The notes beneath the pieces were generated by a model. It worked only from the letters and a program-made list of their open reading frames with translations. It was not told the DNA's origin and did no database searches. The position numbers and the translations under genes were made by a program. Positions 6,662 through 13,301 of a DNA stretch of 64,000 nucleotides are shown here, in pieces. Source of the stretch: a virus; IMG/VR virus record IMGVR_UViG_3300047510_000583, positions 43,170-107,169 of that record; one strand, 5' to 3'. Numbering within the stretch: the stretch's first letter is position 1; every line of letters begins with the position of its first letter.

Positions 6662-9298
6662 ATGGCAAATCGCTTTCCGTTAATAGGTAACTCTGTAACT
6701 AAACGTCTAGAAGAACTAGCAGCAACGGACAATCTAAATCTTTCAGAGAGTGGGATTTATGACGGAACAGGTATAGGTAATCCTGGTCAAATCCTATATT
6801 CAACTGGGGAAGGAATCGAATGGGCAAATGTTCCTGCAGAAATCGATACTACTTATTCTATTAGCGCAGAAGATGGTGGCAGTGGCAAAAAAATAATCCG
6901 TTTAACTGATGTAAACTTCGTCACTGATGACGTAACTCTAGCACCTGGAACAAATATTTCACTCACAAGGAGTGGAGATGAAATAACCATAAACGCAACA
7001 TATGTAGATACAGATACTATCACAAGTATTAAAGGTGGTGTTGCTGGTTCTTTTGTTACTGGCGAAGTTTCTTTGTTGCCAACTGGTTCTGTTTTTATAT
7101 CTCAAGTAGGAAATAACATTACCATTGGTGCTTCTGATACCAACACTATCACAAGAATCAAAGGTGGTAGTGCTGGAAGTTTTGTCACAGGTGACGTAAC
7201 TATTACTGCTTCTGGTGCTTCATCTGCAACTCAAGCAGGAAATACAGTAAACATTTCAAGTACAGACACTGTAACAAGACTAAAAGCAAGTGGGGCTGGT
7301 GGAACATTTACAACTGGCGACATTACGTTAGCGGGTGGTGGTGCTGCCTCAATAACTCAAAGTGGTTCTACTATTACTGTTAACGCTCCAAACACTACAT
7401 ATGGTCTTAATGTATCAAGCACTTCAACTACAGTAAAAACTATCTCACTAGCTGGTTCAGATAATACTTCTGTTGATGTTACTCTTACCGCTGGTCCTGG
7501 AGTTGTATTAACAGTTGACAATAATGATATCGAGTTTTCTGTTAACGTTTCAACTATCGACATCAACGACTTAGGTGATGTTACAATCACAGATCCTGTT
7601 AATAATCACTCATTAAAATATTTAAATGGTTCTTGGATAAACGGTTTTGTAAGTTATACAGATCTCACCAATGCTCCTGCTTTAGCGACTGTAGCAACCA
7701 GCGGAAGTTATAGTGATCTATTAAATCTCCCTGACTTACAACCAGTAGCAACATCTGGATCATACAACGACCTAGATGATTTACCCGTATTAGTTATCGA
7801 TGCATCGGATTTAACTGACACAACGAATCGTTTCTTCTCTGGAGATTATAGTGACTTATTAAATGCTCCCGCTTTAGCAGATGTAGCAACGTCAGGAAGC
7901 TATAGCGATTTACTAAGTCTTCCAGATTTAAAACTAGTTGCAACCACAGGTGAGTACAGTGATCTATTAGGATTGCCAACTATTCCACCAAATAGAGAAT
8001 ACATTATATCAGCAGAAACAGATGCATCTGGAGCTAAGATCAGACTTAGAGAAAACAATAGCTTAACAGATGATGATTTAGTTTTAGTTTCTGGAACTGG
8101 TATCACTGTCAGCAGAACTAATGAAAATACTATTAATATTGCATCAACGGTAAGTGGATTGCCTTCAGGATTAACTGCCACTGCATCTTCATTGGTGTTT
8201 GAAGGGTCTACAGTAGATACTTTTAAAACTACAGTTCAAGTAGCAAATCCAACTGCAAATAGAACCCTAACACTACCCAACTTAAATGGCACTATCATTG
8301 TAGATAGCACCAACAAAACTTATACGATGGATGTTTCTGAAACTGATACTCGTTTTTACGAAGGAAAAATAGGTTTACTAGGATCAAACACAGGTGGTAC
8401 TACATACGCTATAGTTTCTGGCGTGGGTGGTCTTAAAGTAGATACAGATAGCGTAACAGGTTCTCAGCAATCTGCATCAATAGGTGGACTAACTATCACA
8501 CCACCCCCAGCAGTACATGTAGGAACTTCTGCTCCAGCATGGGCAAAAGATGGAGATCTATGGTATAACAATACCACAGGAGTTTTAAAAATATTCGATG
8601 AAAGTTTATATCCAACTCCAGATGCTACTGTAGATTATTTTCAAGCAGTAGACTTAGGAGATAGTAGATTTTTCTGTGACAGAATCCCACTGATTTACAT
8701 TCCCACAGATAACCAGTTTATTGTTGGACCTGGCATACCATCAGGTGCTTTTGTTTCCAGTAGATTTGATCCACAAACAGGTAATAATGTTGGGTGGTTC
8801 AACTTAAACACTCCAGTTACCACAAACATTCCACATAATGCAAAATTAAGAGTTTATAGCACAAATCCAAACGTAAATATTAGTACTATTTGGAGAACTG
8901 TATACGAACCACAACCACAAAAACAACTACAATCAAGAACAACTTCTGTAGGAACAACACCATTACTAGCACAAGACGAATCTGCAAACATAACCATAAC
9001 AGGATTCAAATCTTATGCACTATTAAAAGTACAAACAAATAACTCTGCGTGGGTTCGTTTGTATACAAGCTCGACTGCTAGAGACAATGATTCTGGAAGA
9101 AACTATGGAGATCCGATTCCTGAAAATGCTGGTGTTGTCTGTGATGTAACAACGATATCCAATCAAGTTCTCCCAATAACCCCATCTCTTGTAGGATTTA
9201 GTGATGAAGATACTACTATATTTGCAACCATTGTAAATAAATCTGGTTCAAATACTGCGATTACGACTACATTAACTATTTTAAAACTAGAAGATTAA
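6662..9298 (+). CDS. tail fibre-like protein
   Basis: 878 residues, rich in Thr, Ser, Gly and Asn, with a short conserved N terminus (MANRFPLIGNSVTKRLEEL) of the kind that attaches cyanophage fibres. Residues about 120-245 hold three repeats around IKGG-AGSFVTGDV. Residues about 340-445 hold repeats around TSGSYSDLLNLPDL. This repetitive beta-rich make-up suits a trimeric fibre shaft; the unique C-terminal third (from about residue 620) is the likely receptor-binding part. It is the only large plus-strand gene here and has its own late promoter and terminator. Fibre identity is inferred from composition and repeats. Confidence 0.75.
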   Translation: MANRFPLIGNSVTKRLEELAATDNLNLSESGIYDGTGIGNPGQILYSTGEGIEWANVPAEIDTTYSISAEDGGSGKKIIRLTDVNFVTDDVTLAPGTNISLTRSGDEITINATYVDTDTITSIKGGVAGSFVTGEVSLLPTGSVFISQVGNNITIGASDTNTITRIKGGSAGSFVTGDVTITASGASSATQAGNTVNISSTDTVTRLKASGAGGTFTTGDITLAGGGAASITQSGSTITVNAPNTTYGLNVSSTSTTVKTISLAGSDNTSVDVTLTAGPGVVLTVDNNDIEFSVNVSTIDINDLGDVTITDPVNNHSLKYLNGSWINGFVSYTDLTNAPALATVATSGSYSDLLNLPDLQPVATSGSYNDLDDLPVLVIDASDLTDTTNRFFSGDYSDLLNAPALADVATSGSYSDLLSLPDLKLVATTGEYSDLLGLPTIPPNREYIISAETDASGAKIRLRENNSLTDDDLVLVSGTGITVSRTNENTINIASTVSGLPSGLTATASSLVFEGSTVDTFKTTVQVANPTANRTLTLPNLNGTIIVDSTNKTYTMDVSETDTRFYEGKIGLLGSNTGGTTYAIVSGVGGLKVDTDSVTGSQQSASIGGLTITPPPAVHVGTSAPAWAKDGDLWYNNTTGVLKIFDESLYPTPDATVDYFQAVDLGDSRFFCDRIPLIYIPTDNQFIVGPGIPSGAFVSSRFDPQTGNNVGWFNLNTPVTTNIPHNAKLRVYSTNPNVNISTIWRTVYEPQPQKQLQSRTTSVGTTPLLAQDESANITITGFKSYALLKVQTNNSAWVRLYTSSTARDNDSGRNYGDPIPENAGVVCDVTTISNQVLPITPSLVGFSDEDTTIFATIVNKSGSNTAITTTLTILKLED
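7021..7395 (+). repeat. three tandem 41-43-codon repeats in the tail fibre
   Basis: Units starting near 7021, 7150 and 7273 encode variations on TxIKGGxAGSFVTGxV followed by xxSxTQxGNxxxI. Confidence 0.7.
7690..7990 (+). repeat. SGSYSDLLNLPDL repeats in the tail fibre
   Basis: Five imperfect copies of a roughly 15-residue motif (YSDLLNLPDL, YNDLDDLPVL, YSDLLNAPAL, YSDLLSLPDL, YSDLLGLPTI) separated by linkers. Such repeats are common in phage fibre shafts. Confidence 0.7.
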
Positions 9299-9325
9299 AA
9301 AAGGGGGTCTTACGACCCCCTTTAA
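9299..9325. terminator. bidirectional intrinsic terminator
   Basis: Perfect stem GGGGGTC/GACCCCC (9303-9309 with 9314-9320) flanked by A and T runs, between the convergent tail-fibre and hli genes, so it can stop both. Confidence 0.88.
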
Positions 9326-9329
9326 AGTA

Positions 9330-9449
9330 TCAGAGCACTCCAGGAATAATCTGACCTGTAGTGAGATAAGTGCCAACAGCAATGACAAAACCGAGCATTG
9401 CCAGGCGAGCATTGAGGATCTCTGCCTCAGGGGTGAATCCGAATTTCAT
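9330..9449 (-). CDS. hli: high-light-inducible protein (short)
   Basis: 39 residues with the Hlip/chlorophyll-binding signature E-I-L-N-A-R-L-A-M-L-G-F at residues 10-21, followed by a hydrophobic helix. It is a single-helix thylakoid protein that binds chlorophyll and protects photosystem assembly under stress. Short phage Hlips of this length are normal. Last gene of the hli-peptide-petF-hli operon, ending at the shared terminator. Confidence 0.9.
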   Translation of the reverse strand: MKFGFTPEAEILNARLAMLGFVIAVGTYLTTGQIIPGVL

Positions 9450-9464
9450 AGTAGTTCTCCTAGA

Positions 9465-9758
9465 TTAAAGATTTTCTTCTTGTTCAGTCAGAATAACACA
9501 GTCGCTGGTGGGATATGCTACACAAGTTAGAACACAACCATCTGCCATTTGTTCATCATCAAGGAAGGATTGCTCCTCGTTATCAACAGTGCCGCTGATT
9601 AGTTTACCAGCACAGGCACTACAAGCACCCGCACGGCAACTGGAAGGTAGGTCGATACCTGCAAACTCAGCAGCATCAAGAATATATTGGTCGTCAGGGC
9701 ACTGAATAGTTTGCTCAGTGCCATCGGGGGATTGAAGAGTAATGGAATAGGTAGCCAT
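9465..9758 (-). CDS. petF: plant-type [2Fe-2S] ferredoxin
   Basis: 97 residues, the normal length. The cluster ligands are C41, C46 and C49 (CRAGACSAC) and C79 (LTCVAY). It carries electrons from photosystem I to ferredoxin-dependent enzymes; in phage it could feed reductive reactions during infection. The ATG at 9758 shares its A with the TGA of the preceding 28-codon gene (TGATG), which supports this start over a TTG one codon earlier. Confidence 0.95.
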   Translation of the reverse strand: MATYSITLQSPDGTEQTIQCPDDQYILDAAEFAGIDLPSSCRAGACSACAGKLISGTVDNEEQSFLDDEQMADGCVLTCVAYPTSDCVILTEQEENL

Positions 9759-9844
9759 CAATAAGTCTCACAAAGTTTTTCTACGGAGATTGCCAGCAAT
9801 ACGAAGAAGGCAACCGAAGTCATTGTAAACAAAAGCGAAGTCAT
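9758..9844 (-). CDS. 28-residue membrane peptide in the photosynthesis operon
   Basis: 28 residues beginning [18 protein letters not shown], almost entirely one transmembrane helix, with a short polar tail. The ATG has GAGGG 8 bp upstream and the stop is fused to the petF start (TGATG). Its size and topology are like the small subunits of photosystem II or cytochrome b6f (PsbM, PsbT, PetL, PetN), but I see no clear match to any of them. Confidence 0.6.
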   Translation of the reverse strand: MTSLLFTMTSVAFFVLLAISVEKLCETY

Positions 9845-9858
9845 TGTCAAGCCCTCAG

Positions 9859-10062
9859 TCAGAAGATGCCGAAGAAGAGTTTGCCAGTGCCAACATAAGA
9901 AATGAACCCAGCAATAATACCGACCATAGCCCAGCGTCCATTGTACATCTCCGTAGTTTGCATAGGAGTCATAAGACCCTTGCGATTGTATTCTTGGTAA
10001 ACCATTTCAGGTTCTTTGGCCCACATGTTTTGCTGGCCATACTCATTTGTCGTAACAGTCAT
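9859..10062 (-). CDS. hli: high-light-inducible protein
   Basis: 67 residues. The C-terminal half carries the Hlip signature E-M-Y-N-G-R-W-A-M-V-G and a transmembrane helix ending KLFFGIF. The polar N terminus is typical of phage Hlips. First gene of the operon, directly behind a strong promoter. Confidence 0.94.
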   Translation of the reverse strand: MTVTTNEYGQQNMWAKEPEMVYQEYNRKGLMTPMQTTEMYNGRWAMVGIIAGFISYVGTGKLFFGIF

Positions 10063-10087
10063 TTACGTTTGTCATAAATCTTTACAT

Positions 10088-10116
10088 AGTATATAGCATC
10101 TCAGCGCCCCTGTCAA
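10088..10116 (-). promoter_or_regulatory. sigma70-type promoter for hli-peptide-petF-hli
   Basis: TTGACA, 17 bp, TATACT on the minus strand, 26 bp before the hli ATG, with GGGGGC directly upstream of the -35 box. Confidence 0.85.
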
Positions 10117-10149
10117 GCCCCCTTTTGTTAGGAAACTCTGATAGGTATA

Positions 10150-10177
10150 TTGACCCATCTAAATAGCTCGTTATACT
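10150..10177 (+). promoter_or_regulatory. sigma70-type promoter for the micro-ORF operon
   Basis: TTGACC, 16 bp, TATACT on the plus strand. The predicted start falls about 2 bp before the ATG at 10186, so that first gene would be nearly leaderless. Confidence 0.6.
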
Positions 10178-10185
10178 ACAGGTGT

Positions 10186-10314
10186 ATGAGATACATTCAC
10201 ATTTGCCTATTACTTTGGAATGGAAAAACTGAATGGAGGACTATACCATGGGGCAAAAAGCACCTTGATTTTCACAGAAAACACGGCGACATTATAATGT
10301 ATTACGAAGGATAA
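10186..10314 (+). CDS. small hypothetical protein
   Basis: 42 residues, rich in aromatic residues and His (MRYIHICLLLWNGKTEW). No good ribosome site; it would rely on leaderless translation. Its stop lies 4 bp before the next ATG. Confidence 0.45.
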   Translation: MRYIHICLLLWNGKTEWRTIPWGKKHLDFHRKHGDIIMYYEG

Positions 10315-10318
10315 TCAA

Positions 10319-10531
10319 ATGTATAACCTATCAAGTAGAGACGTTAATAGAATCATCACAGCATGTAAGCACTATGCCTACCACGAAACTGGTAGTGATT
10401 GGATGCACGACGAGTATATCAAAATCATCAATAAACTTTGTGTCTACCTAGACCAGAACTTTGATGCAGAGACTCAGAAGCCACTTGAATGTTACATCAA
10501 TGTAAAGAAAGATGACTCATCTGATAGTTGA
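10319..10531 (+). CDS. small hypothetical protein
   Basis: 70 soluble residues beginning MYNLSSRDVNRIITACKHYA, ending KKDDSSDS. GAAGG lies 8 bp upstream. No recognised domain; part of the early plus-strand block. Confidence 0.6.
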   Translation: MYNLSSRDVNRIITACKHYAYHETGSDWMHDEYIKIINKLCVYLDQNFDAETQKPLECYINVKKDDSSDS

Positions 10532-10652
10532 AATCTTAAATAATCCCGTCAGTTTGGGCATCCTTTGCTTTGCCCTTGTAATGTTTCCCATTATAGGAAT
10601 CGCTAAAATCCATGACACAAGTAACGAAAGAAGAAGTGAAGGAGATGATTGA
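10512..10652 (+). CDS. small membrane protein
   Basis: 46 residues: a central hydrophobic helix (VSLGILCFALVMFPIIGIA) and a charged C terminus. It overlaps the genes on both sides in other frames by 20 and 41 bp. Confidence 0.45.
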   Translation: MTHLIVEILNNPVSLGILCFALVMFPIIGIAKIHDTSNERRSEGDD

Positions 10653-10800
10653 TGATGCAATACGAAGACACAATCGTAATGCTGCGATTACTTCAATGTG
10701 TATTGGTTGGGTTGTTCTTGCACTTTTTGCTGAGGGTCTTCTTAGACTCATTGGAGTAATACCACCTCTGCTACCATGGCTCAGCATTACCCTGAAATAA
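10612..10800 (+). CDS. small membrane protein
   Basis: 62 residues: a charged helical N terminus (VTKEEVKEMIDDAIRRHNR), then one or two hydrophobic segments ending PPLLPWLSITLK. Tail-anchored topology is likely. Function unknown. Confidence 0.55.
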   Translation: MTQVTKEEVKEMIDDAIRRHNRNAAITSMCIGWVVLALFAEGLLRLIGVIPPLLPWLSITLK

Positions 10801-10955
10801 TAGGAATAGTTTTCCTGCTAGTGTTTGCTGCCACCATGTTTTATCAAGGAACATGTATCATCAAAGGGCAGCGTGGTTATTCATGTAGAGATTACATGAA
10901 ACAAGATAGCACAAACATGCGTAAAAGAATAGAAGAAATACTTAAGGACAAATGA
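10776..10955 (+). CDS. small membrane protein
   Basis: 59 residues: an N-terminal hydrophobic helix (EIIGIVFLLVFAATMFY), two Cys residues, then a basic soluble tail. It overlaps the previous gene by 25 bp and the next by 4 bp (ATGA). Confidence 0.5.
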   Translation: MAQHYPEIIGIVFLLVFAATMFYQGTCIIKGQRGYSCRDYMKQDSTNMRKRIEEILKDK

Positions 10956-11062
10956 TAACTCTTACCGAAGAAGACTTACAAGAACTACAAGAAATAGTTT
11001 TCCAACAAAAGATGGACGAGTTATTTGAAGAACCATCTACCTACGAGGATGAACATGAGTAA
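10952..11062 (+). CDS. tiny acidic protein
   Basis: 36 residues, strongly acidic (MITLTEEDLQELQEIV, ending YEDEHE). ATGA overlap with the preceding gene and 8 bp overlap with the next support real coupled translation. Confidence 0.45.
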   Translation: MITLTEEDLQELQEIVFQQKMDELFEEPSTYEDEHE

Positions 11063-11183
11063 CTTACCTTGGGGAGTGTTTGCTATTCTAGGAGTAGGAT
11101 TAGCAGGTACTGCCTATGTCATCTATTACATCTTAAAACTAGCATACGAGGAAATGAAAGATGAACCACCTAGCTCTCACTAG
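11055..11183 (+). CDS. tiny membrane protein
   Basis: 42 residues with one transmembrane helix (VFAILGVGLAGTAYVIYYIL) and a charged tail. Overlaps its neighbours by 8 and 23 bp. Confidence 0.45.
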   Translation: MSNLPWGVFAILGVGLAGTAYVIYYILKLAYEEMKDEPPSSH

Positions 11184-11250
11184 TATCTGTTTGTTTGGAG
11201 CGATAGGATTGTTTATTTACTGGGGGTTGACTCACGCATATCCCAGTTGA
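11161..11250 (+). CDS. tiny membrane peptide
   Basis: 29 residues, nearly all one transmembrane helix (LTSICLFGAIGLFIYWG). Its TGA stop is part of the next promoter's -35 box. Confidence 0.4.
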   Translation: MNHLALTSICLFGAIGLFIYWGLTHAYPS

Positions 11251-11275
11251 CAAAATCACATATATATCTTATAAT
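11247..11275 (+). promoter_or_regulatory. consensus sigma70-type promoter
   Basis: TTGACA, 17 bp, TATAAT on the plus strand, perfect match, 23 bp before the ATG at 11299. Confidence 0.88.
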
Positions 11276-11298
11276 CAGCCACATATATCTGTTTTGTT

Positions 11299-11499
11299 AT
11301 GACGCACTACAAACCATACTCAGCTGAGTGGCATCGCAAACGCTATCTAAAGGAAGCGTTGGACAAGTATTTGGATGAATACATTGACAACGAAGTAATC
11401 GTTGAAGATATTTTAGACATTCTATCTGAACGCTCTGAGAAAGCATACCAAGAGTTCAGTAAAATCAACGATTTAGAAGCAATGATTAATGCTAAATAA
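11299..11499 (+). CDS. small hypothetical protein
   Basis: 66 residues, highly charged and helical (YLDEYIDNEVIVEDILDILS). First gene of a three-gene plus-strand operon that ends at the terminator near 12010. Function unknown. Confidence 0.65.
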   Translation: MTHYKPYSAEWHRKRYLKEALDKYLDEYIDNEVIVEDILDILSERSEKAYQEFSKINDLEAMINAK

Positions 11500-11518
11500 C
11501 CCTATATGGAGATTGCAC

Positions 11519-11845
11519 ATGCTCTCTACACAATATCGCCTACGCTTGGAAGGTATCTGCAGCAAGATTGCCAAGCATGAATCGGTAGGTTTAGAAGATA
11601 TGATTTGGGCAGAGAAACTGGCCAAAGCAAATCGTTCTGCTGCAACAATACTACGCCAAGCAAGACGTAAAGCAGAGAACCCAGACATGCAAGAAGGAGA
11701 TATGGATGATTTTTTAAATCAACTTGACATCGGTGGTCTTGGACACGAACGTTTCGGCAAGCGTGGTTTTGATAGTGTAGATGATATGGTTGATTGGTTT
11801 ACTGAAGGTAGAGACAAACCCGAAGACTGGAGGCAACGTGACTGA
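11519..11845 (+). CDS. hypothetical protein
   Basis: 108 residues, helical, charged. The ATG at 11519 is preceded by GGAG 8 bp upstream; an ATG ten codons earlier overlaps the previous gene and has no ribosome site. Function unknown. Confidence 0.65.
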   Translation: MLSTQYRLRLEGICSKIAKHESVGLEDMIWAEKLAKANRSAATILRQARRKAENPDMQEGDMDDFLNQLDIGGLGHERFGKRGFDSVDDMVDWFTEGRDKPEDWRQRD

Positions 11846-12005
11846 AGACAACGACAAATGGAACAGAGGATTAGATTTGTTTATTGAGAGCGTACACAAA
11901 CCAGACAACGAACTGAGGCAGTGTGCTCACAATCAGAAATGCTACCACGAGCTAATGTATATCAGGGAAGCAATGATTCAATACTTACATACACTAAGGA
12001 AATAA
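11838..12005 (+). CDS. small hypothetical protein (GTG start)
   Basis: 55 residues. I choose the GTG at 11838 because it overlaps the upstream stop and follows GGAGG by 4 bp; the alternative ATG at 11781 sits inside the previous gene. Contains CAHNQKCYHEL, a possible metal site. Function unknown. Confidence 0.55.
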   Translation: MTEDNDKWNRGLDLFIESVHKPDNELRQCAHNQKCYHELMYIREAMIQYLHTLRK

Positions 12006-12030
12006 AAAAGGGGGCATATGCCCCCTTTGC
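12004..12030. terminator. bidirectional intrinsic terminator
   Basis: Perfect palindrome GGGGGCATATGCCCCC (12010-12025) flanked by A and T runs, between convergent transcription units. Confidence 0.85.
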
Positions 12031-12031
12031 T

Positions 12032-12118
12032 TTATCCGAGAGTTGCCATATGATATTGGGCAATCTCTAGTCTCTTTTGTTTTTCAATCTGTCTACGGAT
12101 TAGATTCAACCAGTTCAT
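12032..12118 (-). CDS. 28-residue basic peptide
   Basis: 28 residues, helical and basic (MNWLNLIRRQIEKQKRLE). The ATG overlaps the upstream stop (ATGA) and has GGAGG 7 bp upstream. Confidence 0.45.
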   Translation of the reverse strand: MNWLNLIRRQIEKQKRLEIAQYHMATLG

Positions 12119-12273
12119 TGTGCTACCTCCGAGTTCTTACAAGGACGGTAGGCAACACCACGATATGTATTCTGTGGATGTGCTGGTGCATGAGTTTGTG
12201 AATACCAACGCTGATATTCTTGCTTAGGTACGTCAGTGTTGTACTGACAACCTCTGTAGGTTGCTTGTGACAT
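12115..12273 (-). CDS. small YRG-repeat protein (DUF4278-like)
   Basis: 52 residues with two copies of the T-Y-R-G-x-x-Y motif (ATYRGCQYN near the start, NTYRGVAYRP near the end), the hallmark of the cyanobacterial DUF4278 family. Function unknown. AAGGAG lies 6 bp upstream. Confidence 0.6.
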   Translation of the reverse strand: MSQATYRGCQYNTDVPKQEYQRWYSQTHAPAHPQNTYRGVAYRPCKNSEVAQ

Positions 12274-12312
12274 TAGGTTTCTCCTTAGTTTTTTAGGTTA
12301 AAGAGCGTTCCT

Positions 12313-12465
12313 TCAGTCGGCTTTTGCGTCTATCTTGCACTCCTTAGGAGAGATCTGTTTGACCTCCCATATGAGATCGTTGCGAGTTTGCTTAGGCATG
12401 TCTGCCGCAGCAACTCGGGTGGCAATCAGTTGTGCCTGCAAGCAGGTTAGAATGAGTGCTTCCAT
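12313..12465 (-). CDS. small peptide downstream of a glutamine-aptamer-like RNA
   Basis: 50 residues: a hydrophobic, possibly secreted or amphipathic N terminus (MEALILTCLQAQLIATRVAA), then DLIWEVKQISPKEC and a charged end. Its position right behind a downstream-peptide-type RNA element fits the short unknown ORFs that follow such elements in cyanobacteria. Function unknown. Confidence 0.55.
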   Translation of the reverse strand: MEALILTCLQAQLIATRVAAADMPKQTRNDLIWEVKQISPKECKIDAKAD

Positions 12466-12469
12466 AGAT

Positions 12470-12520
12470 GAACGATCCGTTCCGAGTCGGCTTACTTCCG
12501 TCCCAAAGGGATGAACGTAT
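12470..12520 (-). promoter_or_regulatory. glutamine riboswitch-like RNA (glnA / downstream-peptide type)
   Basis: On the minus strand, CGTTCATCCC-TTT-GGGACGGAAGTA, then AGCCGACT and CGGAACG. This has the P1 strands CGTTC/GAACG, the P2 hairpin TCCC/GGGA and the near-invariant CGGAAGTA core of the glnA/downstream-peptide RNA class, which binds L-glutamine. It ends about 10 bp before the ATG at 12465. The 3' half departs from the usual GAAGGAACGC. Confidence 0.7.
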
Positions 12521-12559
12521 TGTATATATTTATCTACAACTGTAGTCTATTATACAATA

Positions 12560-12631
12560 TGGAACCGACAAGATTTGAACTTGTGACCGCTCGGTTATCA
12601 GCCGAGTGCTCTACCACTGAGCTACGATTCC
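12560..12631 (-). tRNA. tRNA-Ile (GAT)
   Basis: Full cloverleaf, 72 nt: acceptor GGAATCG/CGGTTCC, anticodon loop CTGATAA, T-loop TTCAAAT. CCA not encoded. Confidence 0.95.
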
Positions 12632-12632
12632 A

Positions 12633-12719
12633 AGTTGACCGTTTCCCCACAGCGGTCAAGGAAAAAATCTAAACCTCAAAGAGGAAACATTGGAGCTGTT
12701 TTACAAGATAATCCCAAGG
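12633..12719 (-). other. spacer with hairpin between tRNA-Tyr and tRNA-Ile
   Basis: No ORF. Contains perfect inverted repeats TTGACCG/CGGTCAA (12635-12641 and 12653-12659) and a smaller CCTC/GAGG hairpin; possibly a processing signal in the tRNA precursor. Confidence 0.5.
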
Positions 12720-12801
12720 TGGGCAGGGAGGGATTTGAACCCCCGAAGGCGGAGCCGACGGATTTACAGTCCGTTTCCATTAACCACTCGGACACCTACC
12801 C
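12720..12801 (-). tRNA. tRNA-Tyr (GTA)
   Basis: 82 nt with the long variable arm expected for bacterial Tyr; acceptor GGGTAGG/CCTGCCC, anticodon loop CTGTAAA. Confidence 0.95.
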
Positions 12802-12804
12802 GAA

Positions 12805-12876
12805 CTGGAGTGGCAGGGATCGAACCTGCGACCAATCGGTTAACAGCCGACCGCTCTACCGCTGAGCTACACTCCA
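12805..12876 (-). tRNA. tRNA-Asn (GTT)
   Basis: 72 nt; acceptor TGGAGTG/CACTCCA, anticodon loop CTGTTAA, discriminator G. Confidence 0.95.
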
Positions 12877-12882
12877 ATAAAA

Positions 12883-13047
12883 TCACTGTTGAGATAACAT
12901 ATATTCTACAGTATTTGCAACGTCATTCATGGCGTCGCGTAGATCTGGGCGTTGACCAGATTCCATTTTAACAATGGGTCGATGGTCATCTACGAGAGTC
13001 CATCGCCATTGTTTCATTGTTTCGCAATACCACAGATTAATCTTCAT
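12883..13047 (-). CDS. small hypothetical protein
   Basis: 54 residues, beginning MKINLWYCETMKQWRWTLVD, with a helical end (DLRDAMNDVANTVEYML). Overlaps the previous gene by 11 bp; sits between tRNA-Gly and tRNA-Asn. Function unknown. Confidence 0.55.
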   Translation of the reverse strand: MKINLWYCETMKQWRWTLVDDHRPIVKMESGQRPDLRDAMNDVANTVEYMLSQQ

Positions 13048-13207
13048 GTTTGTAATACTCTAATCTAATCCAGTTAAGTAATGCGTTGATTTCAGATGCT
13101 GAGTGATGCGAAGACCCCAGATAATACTCTGCAGTTTCTGCCTCAGCAGCATACATTTCAAGTGCTCTGATGGCAACTTGTCTGTCTCTCTGTGAAATAA
13201 GTGACAT
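13037..13207 (-). CDS. small hypothetical protein
   Basis: 56 residues, helical (RQVAIRALEMYAAEAETAEY). The ATG is preceded by GAGGATAAATAAC, giving GAGG at 9 bp. Function unknown. Confidence 0.5.
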   Translation of the reverse strand: MSLISQRDRQVAIRALEMYAAEAETAEYYLGSSHHSASEINALLNWIRLEYYKHED

Positions 13208-13229
13208 GTTATTTATCCTCAGGGATAAG

Positions 13230-13301
13230 AGCGGAGTATCGGAATCGAACCGACGACATCTAACTTGGAAGGATAGCGTTCTACCGCTGAACTAACTCCG
13301 C
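13230..13301 (-). tRNA. tRNA-Gly (TCC)
   Basis: 72 nt; acceptor GCGGAGT/ACTCCGC, anticodon loop CTTCCAA, discriminator T. The anticodon stem has one T-T mismatch. Confidence 0.93.

Noticed and set aside
12635-12971. Two plus-strand frames across tRNA genes
   Set aside because: They run over tRNA-Tyr and tRNA-Asn antisense; products are composed of tRNA sequence.
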